Assembly (NCBI RefSeq): GCF_004791025.1
Contig: NZ_SRUO01000005.1
Coordinates: forward strand, 62,001 to 126,000
From: Mesorhizobium sp. M4B.F.Ca.ET.203.01.1.1
GTDB taxonomy: Bacteria > Pseudomonadota > Alphaproteobacteria > Rhizobiales > Rhizobiaceae
DNA: 64,000 nt
Reading direction: 5' to 3'
Shown: in pieces, positions 31,699-38,283 of the stretch
How positions within the stretch are numbered: position 1 is the first letter of the stretch
Layout of the letters: each line of letters begins with the position of its first letter
Translations under genes and position numbers: made by a program
The notes under the pieces: model-generated
Database searches by the model: none
Told to the model about the DNA's origin: nothing
The model's input: the letters and a program-made list of their open reading frames with translations, nothing else

Positions 31699-32136
31699 CT
31701 ACGGAATAGAGAGGGCCGGAGCCTCTGGCACCTTGGGGGCTTCGTCGGCCGTAGGCGGCGGCTCGCCGTCATACGCGACACCGCCCTCGCCATCGACGGT
31801 AGCTTGCACGCCTTGGCCGCCCTCTGCGCCGTCTTGGGCGGCTTGGAGCGCGTTAGCCTGGCTGGTGGAGTACGGCAGCCGATAGTATCGCGGCTCGCCC
31901 TTGCCATCGTCTAGAAGGGCATAGATAGCCACGTCAACGTCGATGTGAGCGCCAAGAACTGTGTACTTGCCGGCAGGCGGCGGCGTGAAGCGCGGGCTTC
32001 CTGTAGGCACCCAGAGAGCAAAAGCGGCGATGAGGACGGAGAGAGGCAAGAACAGAGCCGCTAGACGTTTTCCCGCGAGCCATGAGTAGAAACAGAGCAG
32101 AAGCGACAGGCCTAGCCAGACCGATGCGTGGATCAT
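31699..32136 (-). CDS. Membrane protein of unknown function, third gene of the ExbB/MotA-like module
   Basis: A 145-residue protein with two N-terminal helices (about residues 5-22 and 27-44), then a small soluble domain (KYTVLGAHIDVDVAIYALLDD) and an acidic, Pro/Ala-rich tail. The C-terminal part is probably periplasmic. Its start overlaps the stop of the preceding gene by ATGA, so it is tightly linked to the ExbB/MotA-like pair. I do not recognise the family. A cell-wall or periplasmic partner of the channel proteins is the simplest idea. Confidence 0.65.
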   Translation of the reverse strand: MIHASVWLGLSLLLCFYSWLAGKRLAALFLPLSVLIAAFALWVPTGSPRFTPPPAGKYTVLGAHIDVDVAIYALLDDGKGEPRYYRLPYSTSQANALQAAQDGAEGGQGVQATVDGEGGVAYDGEPPPTADEAPKVPEAPALSIP

Positions 32137-32681
32137 TGGGCCGACCTCAACGGGACGAAAACTTCGTTGACCGATCCCGGCACAACCTTGCCGCCAGCCA
32201 AACGGAACTGCGCTATGGTGCGTTCCTGGCGCTGCTTGATGGTTAGATCGCGTTCGAGAAGCAGGCTAAAGCCGAACTCCCCGCCAAGCCGGATTTCGGC
32301 GTGCACCATGACTTCCGGCTGAGTGATGGAAAAACCGTGGATGTTGAACACCCAGCGGCCATCGGGAAGGCCGCGTGCGAACTGGCATTCGGTGCGCGGG
32401 CGGGTCAAGGCGTCCTTGCCGATATCATCGCGCACAAGGTCTAGAACCTCGCCGTTCTTGTTCGAGTAGCCTACAGCCTTCTTGTCTTTCGGATCGCCGC
32501 CCCATAGATCGACATCATGGCCGCCCTGCCAGAAGATGCAGACCATGATATCGCCGGGCGGCTTGGTGCTGTCAGGGTTGTTCTTGGCGATCGGGTTGAT
32601 CTGCGCGAGGACCAGCACGACGAGCGCCGTGAGGCCCAAAAGCATGTTCATGAGCAAGTCACGAACGAGAATCGGCGTCAT
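32133..32681 (-). CDS. Single-pass protein with a periplasmic beta domain, partner of the ExbB/MotA-like gene
   Basis: A 182-residue protein. Residues 8-28 form one membrane helix near the N-terminus (LLMNMLLGLTALVVLVLAQI), an ExbD/MotB-like topology. The rest is a predicted beta-sandwich with an HDVDLWGGDP segment, a VGYSNKNGEV turn and LPDGRWVFNIHGF. The second half is not an OmpA-type peptidoglycan-binding domain. Start and stop both overlap neighbours by ATGA (32678-32681 and 32133-32136). The combination with the adjacent ExbB/MotA-like gene suggests a small membrane complex. Confidence 0.7.
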   Translation of the reverse strand: MTPILVRDLLMNMLLGLTALVVLVLAQINPIAKNNPDSTKPPGDIMVCIFWQGGHDVDLWGGDPKDKKAVGYSNKNGEVLDLVRDDIGKDALTRPRTECQFARGLPDGRWVFNIHGFSITQPEVMVHAEIRLGGEFGFSLLLERDLTIKQRQERTIAQFRLAGGKVVPGSVNEVFVPLRSAQ

Positions 32682-33076
32682 TTGCCGATCACCCAGGCAT
32701 TGACGCTAATCCAGAGCGCCGAGACGGCCCCTACAAGCGTGCTACAGAAGGCAACGCCCATGCCAGCCAGAAGAGACGCGGCAACCTTCTGGACGCCCTC
32801 AGCGGTCCCAAGCGAGCCGGTGTCGATGTTCTGAAGAGCGATGATGAAGCCGACGACGTTGCCGATGAGGCCGAGCGTCACCAGCCAGACCTCTGTGCGC
32901 TCCAGATGGCCGGTCTTGCCGAGGAAGACGCCCACCATGGCGGCAGCGAACACCGCCGAGATCAGGTAGCTGATGTGTGACACGTCATGGGTGAAGACGA
33001 ACTGGACGTAGCCGAGGGAAGCAGCCCATGCCAATCCGCAGAGGCCGGCGAAATTTAGCACAAAAAGTCTGATCAT
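32678..33076 (-). CDS. MotA/TolQ/ExbB-like small membrane channel protein
   Basis: A 132-residue protein with three or four hydrophobic helices: residues 4-24, 37-55, 65-88 and 103-128. The last carries LAGMGVAFCSTLVGAVSALW, which recalls the pore helix of the MotA/TolQ/ExbB proton channel family. It is shorter than ExbB (about 240) and lacks the large cytoplasmic loop. The true start is the ATG at 33074-33076, overlapping the stop of the upstream gene; a longer frame exists but is antisense-like. The next gene has ExbD/MotB-like topology. Confidence 0.72.
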   Translation of the reverse strand: MIRLFVLNFAGLCGLAWAASLGYVQFVFTHDVSHISYLISAVFAAAMVGVFLGKTGHLERTEVWLVTLGLIGNVVGFIIALQNIDTGSLGTAEGVQKVAASLLAGMGVAFCSTLVGAVSALWISVNAWVIGK

Positions 33077-33618
33077 TGCGCTGCCACCGTCATTGGGCAT
33101 TTCGGAAGCAGCATCTCGGCCGGGATGATTAACATGGTGTTTGTCTCGTCGCCCGCCGTTGGGGATGGGACGCGGACGCGCTTCAGGTATTGGCGCAGGA
33201 GGGGCGGCAAACTTTCGAGATAGAGGCTCCATATCTGACGAGCGGACCTTACGGCGGCCTTGGTGCGCAGGACGGTCTTGCGGTCGGCCTTCATCTGGAA
33301 TGGCTTGTGGAAGCCGAACATCGCGCCAGGATCGGCGCAGGCCTTGATGCCGGTGAATTCCGTAAACAGAAACATGGTACACGCGGACATGCACCAGCCA
33401 TGGAAATGGATCTCGGTTCCGGCGTTCGAAAGCGCCTTGTAGCGCTGATAGTATTCCGTGACGGAACCGCCGCCGTCGTTGGTGATGTGAACAATGGGCG
33501 GGGAAGGCATCGGCGCAGCGTGCGCACGAATGGTCAGGACTACAGACATGAACATGGCCAAGGCCAACGAAGCCAGCAGAATCGAAAACGCAACCCAGAA
33601 GCGCGGATGTTCACCCAC
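33073..33618 (-). CDS. Exported ClpP/crotonase-fold-like protein
   Basis: A 181-residue protein with an N-terminal signal or anchor helix (about residues 8-33) and a soluble domain resembling the periplasmic ClpP-like group: ITNDGGGSVTEYYQRY, then GWCMSACTMFLF with a possible nucleophile serine, and FGFHKPF with a histidine. The fold call is by motif pattern and is not certain. It opens the coupled four-gene membrane module (ATGA with the ExbB/MotA-like gene). A periplasmic hydrolase or scaffold role is inferred. Confidence 0.6.
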   Translation of the reverse strand: MGEHPRFWVAFSILLASLALAMFMSVVLTIRAHAAPMPSPPIVHITNDGGGSVTEYYQRYKALSNAGTEIHFHGWCMSACTMFLFTEFTGIKACADPGAMFGFHKPFQMKADRKTVLRTKAAVRSARQIWSLYLESLPPLLRQYLKRVRVPSPTAGDETNTMLIIPAEMLLPKCPMTVAAQ

Positions 33619-33650
33619 GGCGGTATTCCTTCGATTTGAGGAGGGTAGGC

Positions 33651-33830
33651 TTAGTCCCGGTCGCGATCCCGGCCGGAGATTTTCCAGTAGAGCTGGACGA
33701 GCAGATACAGGCAGCCTAGGATCGGGAGCATGAGCGCGGCGGCTTGCGACACCTCTGCGAGCGAAGGCAGCCAGAGCGGCGAGATGACGGAGGCGGCGGC
33801 TACAGTATTGGTCACTTTTTCCACCGTCAT
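33651..33830 (-). CDS. Holin-like small membrane protein
   Basis: A 59-residue protein beginning MTVEKVTNTVAAASVISPLW with one or two hydrophobic helices (about 7-20 and 31-50) and a charged C-terminus (ISGRDRDRD). Size, topology and location in the lysis cassette, after the spanin lipoprotein and coupled to it by ATGA, fit a phage holin that times lysis. A longer frame upstream is not used. Another holin candidate lies at 34449. Confidence 0.65.
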   Translation of the reverse strand: MTVEKVTNTVAAASVISPLWLPSLAEVSQAAALMLPILGCLYLLVQLYWKISGRDRDRD

Positions 33831-34084
33831 TTTCCCTCCAAAACGGAGGCTGCTTTCGTCAGCGCTCCATGGCGCCGCGAGCAGATTAGCAATGAGGTTC
33901 TGTCCTTCGCCCACAGCCGCGCGATTTCGCCCTCTGTGAGGTCGCGCTCAGGGATGGCGACGACGCCGGAGCAGGCTTGCTTGAGCGATTGCGGGATTTT
34001 CGCGGTGACGGGCGGCAGGACAGAATGCCTATCCGTCATGCAGCCAGAGAGCGCCAGCGCGCCGCACAGGAGAAGGATTTTCAT
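33827..34084 (-). CDS. Spanin-like lipoprotein (o-spanin / Rz1-like)
   Basis: An 85-residue lipoprotein: MKILLLCGALALSGCMTD has a short signal and a lipobox LSGC with the lipidated Cys at residue 15. A Pro-containing linker (LPPVTAKIP) and a helical C-terminus follow. Position directly after the Rz-like gene, with ATGA overlap, supports an outer-membrane spanin partner. It is longer than lambda Rz1 and not nested in Rz. Confidence 0.7.
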   Translation of the reverse strand: MKILLLCGALALSGCMTDRHSVLPPVTAKIPQSLKQACSGVVAIPERDLTEGEIARLWAKDRTSLLICSRRHGALTKAASVLEGK

Positions 34085-34452
34085 GGGCGGCCCGTCCTGT
34101 TCACAGCTTTGGCAACGCCCTTCGACATCGCCGGCTTCTGGTCCGCGCCTTCGGTGTGGATGGCGGTTTCAAGCGCGGCTTGCGTCTCGGCAAGCTGGCC
34201 CTGAAGCGCTAGATTGTCGGCCTCGATCTGGTCTATCTTGCGCTGATCGGCGGCGACCTTAGCGAGCTGCTTAGCCTGGTCCTCTTCGCGCTGCGCTACC
34301 CATGCGGCGCGTTCATGAGACGAGCCATCGGCGTAGCCGCTATTGTATTTATGGGCGCTCCAGAGCAAGAAACCGCCACCAGCGGCCAAAGCTATGACCG
34401 CATAGACGATTAGGCTGTCTATGCCGAGCGCGCGCGCTATGGCGGCAATCAT
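34081..34452 (-). CDS. Rz-like inner-membrane spanin
   Basis: A 123-residue protein with an N-terminal membrane helix (residues 15-32, IVYAVIALAAGGGFLLW) and a long charged coiled coil (residues 45-105, with AAWVAQREEDQAKQLAKV and QIEADNLALQGQL). This is the i-spanin architecture that fuses membranes at lysis. The start at 34450-34452 overlaps the previous small gene by ATGA. Partner is the lipoprotein gene just downstream. Confidence 0.78.
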   Translation of the reverse strand: MIAAIARALGIDSLIVYAVIALAAGGGFLLWSAHKYNSGYADGSSHERAAWVAQREEDQAKQLAKVAADQRKIDQIEADNLALQGQLAETQAALETAIHTEGADQKPAMSKGVAKAVNRTGRP

Positions 34453-34556
34453 TTTATCCCCCAGAAGAAGCCCGCAAGAACCCACAGGACGATGAGCAGG
34501 CAGACGATGGAGCCTATGGTCGCGAGGCCGGCATAGAGGACGGTTGCGATCATCAT
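34449..34556 (-). CDS. 35-residue single-helix membrane protein in the lysis cassette
   Basis: Reads MMIATVLYAGLATIGSIVCL then LLIVLWVLAGFFWGIK, one long hydrophobic helix. The start overlaps the endolysin stop (TGATG) and the stop overlaps the Rz-like start (ATGA), so it is certainly in a translated context. Candidate holin, antiholin or pinholin-type protein. Too small for homology calls by eye. Confidence 0.6.
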   Translation of the reverse strand: MMIATVLYAGLATIGSIVCLLIVLWVLAGFFWGIK

Positions 34557-35038
34557 CAGCGGAGGCCCTTCCGGCAGAGCGCCGCCTCTTGCAGTCGGCG
34601 CGTCACAAGGCCCTTGATGACCCTGCCGCCAGCCTTCACGAACGAACCGAACGTGTTGCAGGCCGCCACATAGTTCCTGGCATTGAGCTTTGCCGGCATG
34701 GATGACTTGCAGAAACCACCGACGCCGATGTTGTAGGTGAGCGAGAGTTCCGCGACGTAGATTTCGGCCGGGATGCCATCCGGGTCTTTGAGGCAGGCCC
34801 GCATGCCAGCCTCATGCTTGGTCAGGGAATCGATGAACATCACGTCGCACTGCTCGCGGGTGAAGCGCATGCCCTTCTTGATGCCGGCTGTCTCGCCCCT
34901 GCAGGCCGTCCAAACCCCGATCACGTCTTGATAGGCCACAAGGCGAAGGCCCTCATAGCCGCCAACCGTGTTGAAGGCGAGCGTGCCAAGCGCCGTCAGC
35001 GCCCCGGCCGCGCCAACCAGGCGTGTTCTCGTTCCCAT
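34556..35038 (-). CDS. Phage lysozyme (GH24 endolysin) with a SAR-type anchor
   Basis: A 160-residue muramidase. The N-terminal helix (residues 6-24, LVGAAGALTALGTLAFNTV) is only weakly hydrophobic and rich in Gly and Ala, as in signal-arrest-release endolysins. The catalytic triad pattern E29-x8-D38-x5-T44 lies in GYEGLRLVAYQDVIGVWT. Starting at 35038 gives this anchor; an upstream extension in the same frame looks non-coding. It opens a lysis cassette with two holin candidates and an Rz/Rz1-like pair. Confidence 0.88.
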   Translation of the reverse strand: MGTRTRLVGAAGALTALGTLAFNTVGGYEGLRLVAYQDVIGVWTACRGETAGIKKGMRFTREQCDVMFIDSLTKHEAGMRACLKDPDGIPAEIYVAELSLTYNIGVGGFCKSSMPAKLNARNYVAACNTFGSFVKAGGRVIKGLVTRRLQEAALCRKGLR

Positions 35039-35081
35039 GGGAACCTCTTGAGATCGATGTGAATTGATGCGAGAAAGGCTG

Positions 35082-35231
35082 ATGACAGAAAAAGACACTC
35101 TCGAGCCCCGCCCCTCAGTTGACGCTGAGACGTTGAAAAAGATCAGAGAGGGTCGAAAGGCTCCAGCCGAAGGCTCTGGCGCTTGGGGCGATCTGGCTGG
35201 ATACCCGGAGTACAAGCCAGCAGTCGGTTAA
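35082..35231 (+). CDS. Small charged protein on the opposite strand, possible moron
   Basis: A 49-residue frame in the gap between the endolysin start and the tail-fibre stop. It begins MTEKDTLEPRPSVDAETL and ends with YPEYKPAVG; it is hydrophilic and rich in Glu and Lys. AAAGG lies just before the ATG, and the stop overlaps the tail-fibre stop by four bases. No family recognised. Could be a chance frame. Confidence 0.4.
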   Translation: MTEKDTLEPRPSVDAETLKKIREGRKAPAEGSGAWGDLAGYPEYKPAVG

Positions 35232-37780
35232 GCCGCCACGCCCTTGATGACGTTGAAGTTGATCACAGGGGTGTCGGACGACGTTCCGCCAGTCGTCCAG
35301 AACGTGATGACGAAACTGCCCGCCGCCACGGTGGTCACGAAATAGAAGTACGTATTGGTCGCGCCGGACTTGATGTTGAGAATGATGGTGTCCGTCGCAG
35401 CAACCGCAGAATTCGTTACCGTGAACGACGCTGGAGTGGCGGAGCCGGCAGCGGTGAACATGGTAATGGCGCCGCTCACCTTGTTGAGAGTGACACCCGT
35501 TGTGCGGGAAGTACCTTGAGTGACAGTGCCACCAGCACCAGTCGCGTAGCCGATGCCGCTAGTAGCGCCTGCCGAAAGCACCGAGCCAGAGAAAGTCAGC
35601 ACGCCAGAGGTATGGGTGACCGTGTAATTGCCGTTGTTCCAGTTGATCACGCCGCCAGAGGCAAGGAACAGATCCGACCATGATACCGTGGCCGAGCCGA
35701 GAGCAAAGGCGTCGTTCGACGGCGGCATGACACCACCCGTCCCCTTGGCGCCGAGCATCAGGTTGATGTTGGTATCGCCGCCAGCCGCAACAAGCTGGAC
35801 TGCTGCGCCGGGGTTCGAGGCGATCGTGTGGACGTAGTTGCCGGAAGCGCTGGTGTTCGTAGAGATGCGGCTGTAGATGCCGCCACTCACGTTATACATG
35901 AAGAAGCCGCCATCCTGCGCGATCCAGTAATGGGAATTGGCGGAGTTGCTGACTTCAGAATGTTGTGTCCATGCATAGTTGCCGAGCGCGTCCGACGTGT
36001 ACCATTCGACGCGCCCCTTCGTCGGCAGAAGGATTGCGTGCTGGTAGTTGGTCGAAGCGTCCTTGGTGAGGCCATTGCTATAGAACGTCAGGCCGGTGCG
36101 GAACTTCGCCCCGTTGTTCCCGATGAAAAATGCCGAGTCAGCATCAGACGGGGAGGCATTGCTACCACCGGATGCCATGAAGATGCCGAAGGTGCGGCCC
36201 TGAACATAGGTACTCTCCGGAGAGATGACCGGGTTGACAGGCGTCGAATTGAGGTTCGTAATCTCGACCTCAAGGCCCTGCATAGTGGTGTTCGAACCGG
36301 ATCGCTTTACCCCTTCGAAATATCCGCCCCAGCCGACCGAACTGCCCGATGTCGCATGACCTGACGAGAAGCCCGCCACACCCCAATAACTGGTCTGACT
36401 ATCGGCGCCATCAAGCGAACGTGTCGCACCGAGGATGCCGCCATGGGGGAACCCGGCGACAGGGTTTGTCACAGACGACAGTGCCGAGCCGACAAGCAGA
36501 TACGACATATTGAAGGCCGAACCTGAGCCCTGCTCGTCAAGTAGCCAAGAGCCAGCGCCAGACGATCCCATGCCGGATGAATCACCCATCCAGCCGGTAG
36601 CCCCAAGCCCGAGCAAAAGGCGGTCATTGAAACGGTGGAAGTTCGGCGTGCTGATACCGAGGTCCTGCGCTCCTTGCGCCTTGACCCATGCGCCAGCCGT
36701 GCCGTCCAGTTGCCCGCCGGTCTTGATGACATAGACGCGCTGGAGCGGATCACGGACCTGCTTCATCGTGAAGTTGGTCGTGCCCGTCAGATTCACTGCC
36801 GTGCCAGCAATTGCATCCGTGGGGCTGGCGGCCAGTTTGAAGGTATTCGCATCGATCACGATGGCGTAATAGACGGTGTTCAAAGTCAGGCCGTTGACTG
36901 TCGTGGTCGGGACGACGCCTGAGCCGGTCGAGAGCAGATGCCCTGCTTTGGTGATGATCTCCGTACCGCTATCGACTGAGGTCGATGTCACACTTTGGAT
37001 GACGGTGCGCGTGGACAGGTCAGAGCCATCCCACTTGAACCAGCCCTCCTGCCCGAAGTCGGTCACATAGGCTAGGGCGTCCTTAGTGGTGTCCAGGCCT
37101 GGAAGAAGGGCCAGCGTGGTATAGGTCGGGAGGACAAGGTTCAGCCGTGCCGCATCAGCGGCGGTCGCGTTCGTTCCGCCGTTTGCTATTGGCAGCGTGC
37201 CGGTGACACCAGTTGTCAGCGGCAGACCGGTCAGATTGGTAGCGACACCAGCCGAGGGCGTTCCAAGATCTCCGTTCTGGAAATAGGCGAGGCCTGTGCC
37301 GCTCTCGTCCGTCATCAGTGCGCGGAGGTTGGCGCTCGACGGCGTTGCGGTGAAGGTATCGAAGCCGGCGGCGCGCGTGACGAGCGCCCAACTCGCCAGG
37401 TCGGCATCGTATGGCTGAAGCACCTGCGCGAACGCTATACTTGTTGTCCCGATGGTGATCGGGTCGGAAGTCGTAACCTGCCACCAGCCAGAACCAACGG
37501 TGCCGCCGACGACATTGACCATCGTCCCAGTCTTGACATCGCGATTGCCGGAGAAATCCTTGGTGCGCGACCAGACGCCAGTCGAGACTTTCCAGATGCC
37601 GTTGTCTACGCCCGCCGTCTGGTTCTTCACCAGCACGCGGTCATCCGTGACCACTGCCACCCCGTCGATGGTCTGCTCACCGGAAAGCGTGATGTTCGCG
37701 GTCGTCGCGACGAGGCACGGGCCTTTGATCGCGGTCGAGCTGGAGAGCCCGTCAGTGCGGTCGATCTGGATGCTGGTCAC
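35228..37780 (-). CDS. Tail fibre / tail spike protein
   Basis: An 850-residue protein. The N-terminal 130 residues contain two small beta modules with VDNGIWKVSTGVWSRTKDF and GSGWWQVTT, a pattern seen in virion-attachment parts of phage fibres. Repeated Gly/Thr/Ser-rich segments follow, including GLPLTTGVTGTLPIANGGT, a common fibre repeat motif. The C-terminal half is variable and probably binds the receptor. It sits between the internal virion genes and the lysis genes. No hydrolase motif was seen, so spike versus fibre is open. Confidence 0.83.
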   Translation of the reverse strand: MTSIQIDRTDGLSSSTAIKGPCLVATTANITLSGEQTIDGVAVVTDDRVLVKNQTAGVDNGIWKVSTGVWSRTKDFSGNRDVKTGTMVNVVGGTVGSGWWQVTTSDPITIGTTSIAFAQVLQPYDADLASWALVTRAAGFDTFTATPSSANLRALMTDESGTGLAYFQNGDLGTPSAGVATNLTGLPLTTGVTGTLPIANGGTNATAADAARLNLVLPTYTTLALLPGLDTTKDALAYVTDFGQEGWFKWDGSDLSTRTVIQSVTSTSVDSGTEIITKAGHLLSTGSGVVPTTTVNGLTLNTVYYAIVIDANTFKLAASPTDAIAGTAVNLTGTTNFTMKQVRDPLQRVYVIKTGGQLDGTAGAWVKAQGAQDLGISTPNFHRFNDRLLLGLGATGWMGDSSGMGSSGAGSWLLDEQGSGSAFNMSYLLVGSALSSVTNPVAGFPHGGILGATRSLDGADSQTSYWGVAGFSSGHATSGSSVGWGGYFEGVKRSGSNTTMQGLEVEITNLNSTPVNPVISPESTYVQGRTFGIFMASGGSNASPSDADSAFFIGNNGAKFRTGLTFYSNGLTKDASTNYQHAILLPTKGRVEWYTSDALGNYAWTQHSEVSNSANSHYWIAQDGGFFMYNVSGGIYSRISTNTSASGNYVHTIASNPGAAVQLVAAGGDTNINLMLGAKGTGGVMPPSNDAFALGSATVSWSDLFLASGGVINWNNGNYTVTHTSGVLTFSGSVLSAGATSGIGYATGAGGTVTQGTSRTTGVTLNKVSGAITMFTAAGSATPASFTVTNSAVAATDTIILNIKSGATNTYFYFVTTVAAGSFVITFWTTGGTSSDTPVINFNVIKGVAA

Positions 37781-37858
37781 TGGGCAGGCTCCATGAATAA
37801 ACCGCTCCGAGAGAAGCGGCCTTGCGAAATTCTGGGTTTTGGAGTTGAGTGCGCGGCA

Positions 37859-38050
37859 ATGCAGAAATCGGCCGCTTTAGACTTTGTGATCGCCTCGGCT
37901 ATCGGGGCGGTGCTTCTGGTGATCGTGGGCTTCTTCGCCCAAGGTGATGGACTGTCGTTTTCCTACTGGCTCGCAAGAACGCGAGAGCCGTGGGCCTGGT
38001 GCCTTGTCGGCATCCTGATCGGTTCCGGCCTACGGTTTCTGCGCCGTTGA
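37859..38050 (+). CDS. Two-helix membrane protein, first gene of an opposite-strand pair
   Basis: A 63-residue protein starting MQKSAALDFVIASAIGAVLL, with two hydrophobic helices (about residues 8-28 and 45-60). It reads rightward within the leftward late operon. GGAG is about 13 bases upstream, so the ribosome site is weak. The stop overlaps the next gene's TTG start by TTGA. Its strand, small size and membrane nature fit a moron expressed in the lysogen. Confidence 0.6.
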   Translation: MQKSAALDFVIASAIGAVLLVIVGFFAQGDGLSFSYWLARTREPWAWCLVGILIGSGLRFLRR

Positions 38051-38283
38051 ACCAGTTCGTCGCGTTCATATCCTTCGCCGTGGCGTGGTCGCTTGCCGCC
38101 AGCCTCTTGATCGGCTCCGTCAATCCGGCTGTGCTATTCGCCGTCTGGCTTCTCGGCTTCCTGTGGGGAACCGGCTATATCGCCGCCGGTCTCCGAGAGG
38201 CTGACTTGCTCCTGAAGCGATGGCTCCAGATGATGGCCGGTGTTGCCGTGCTTGCGGTGATAGGTGCCGGCCTGCTCAGTTGA
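38047..38283 (+). CDS. Three-helix membrane protein, second gene of an opposite-strand pair
   Basis: A 78-residue protein, with TTG start overlapping the previous stop (38047-38050). Three hydrophobic helices (about 4-24, 26-46, 59-77) with a short charged loop (READLLLKRW). Its last 8 bases overlap the stop of the large leftward virion gene. Translational coupling supports a real two-gene unit. Function unknown; superinfection exclusion or envelope modification is possible but unproven. Confidence 0.6.
   Translation: MNQFVAFISFAVAWSLAASLLIGSVNPAVLFAVWLLGFLWGTGYIAAGLREADLLLKRWLQMMAGVAVLAVIGAGLLS

Noticed and set aside
31699..33618. Zorya-type defence system
   Set aside because: The ExbB/MotA-like protein is far shorter than ZorA, no OmpA domain is present in the partner, and no ZorC/ZorD-like or helicase genes are adjacent.
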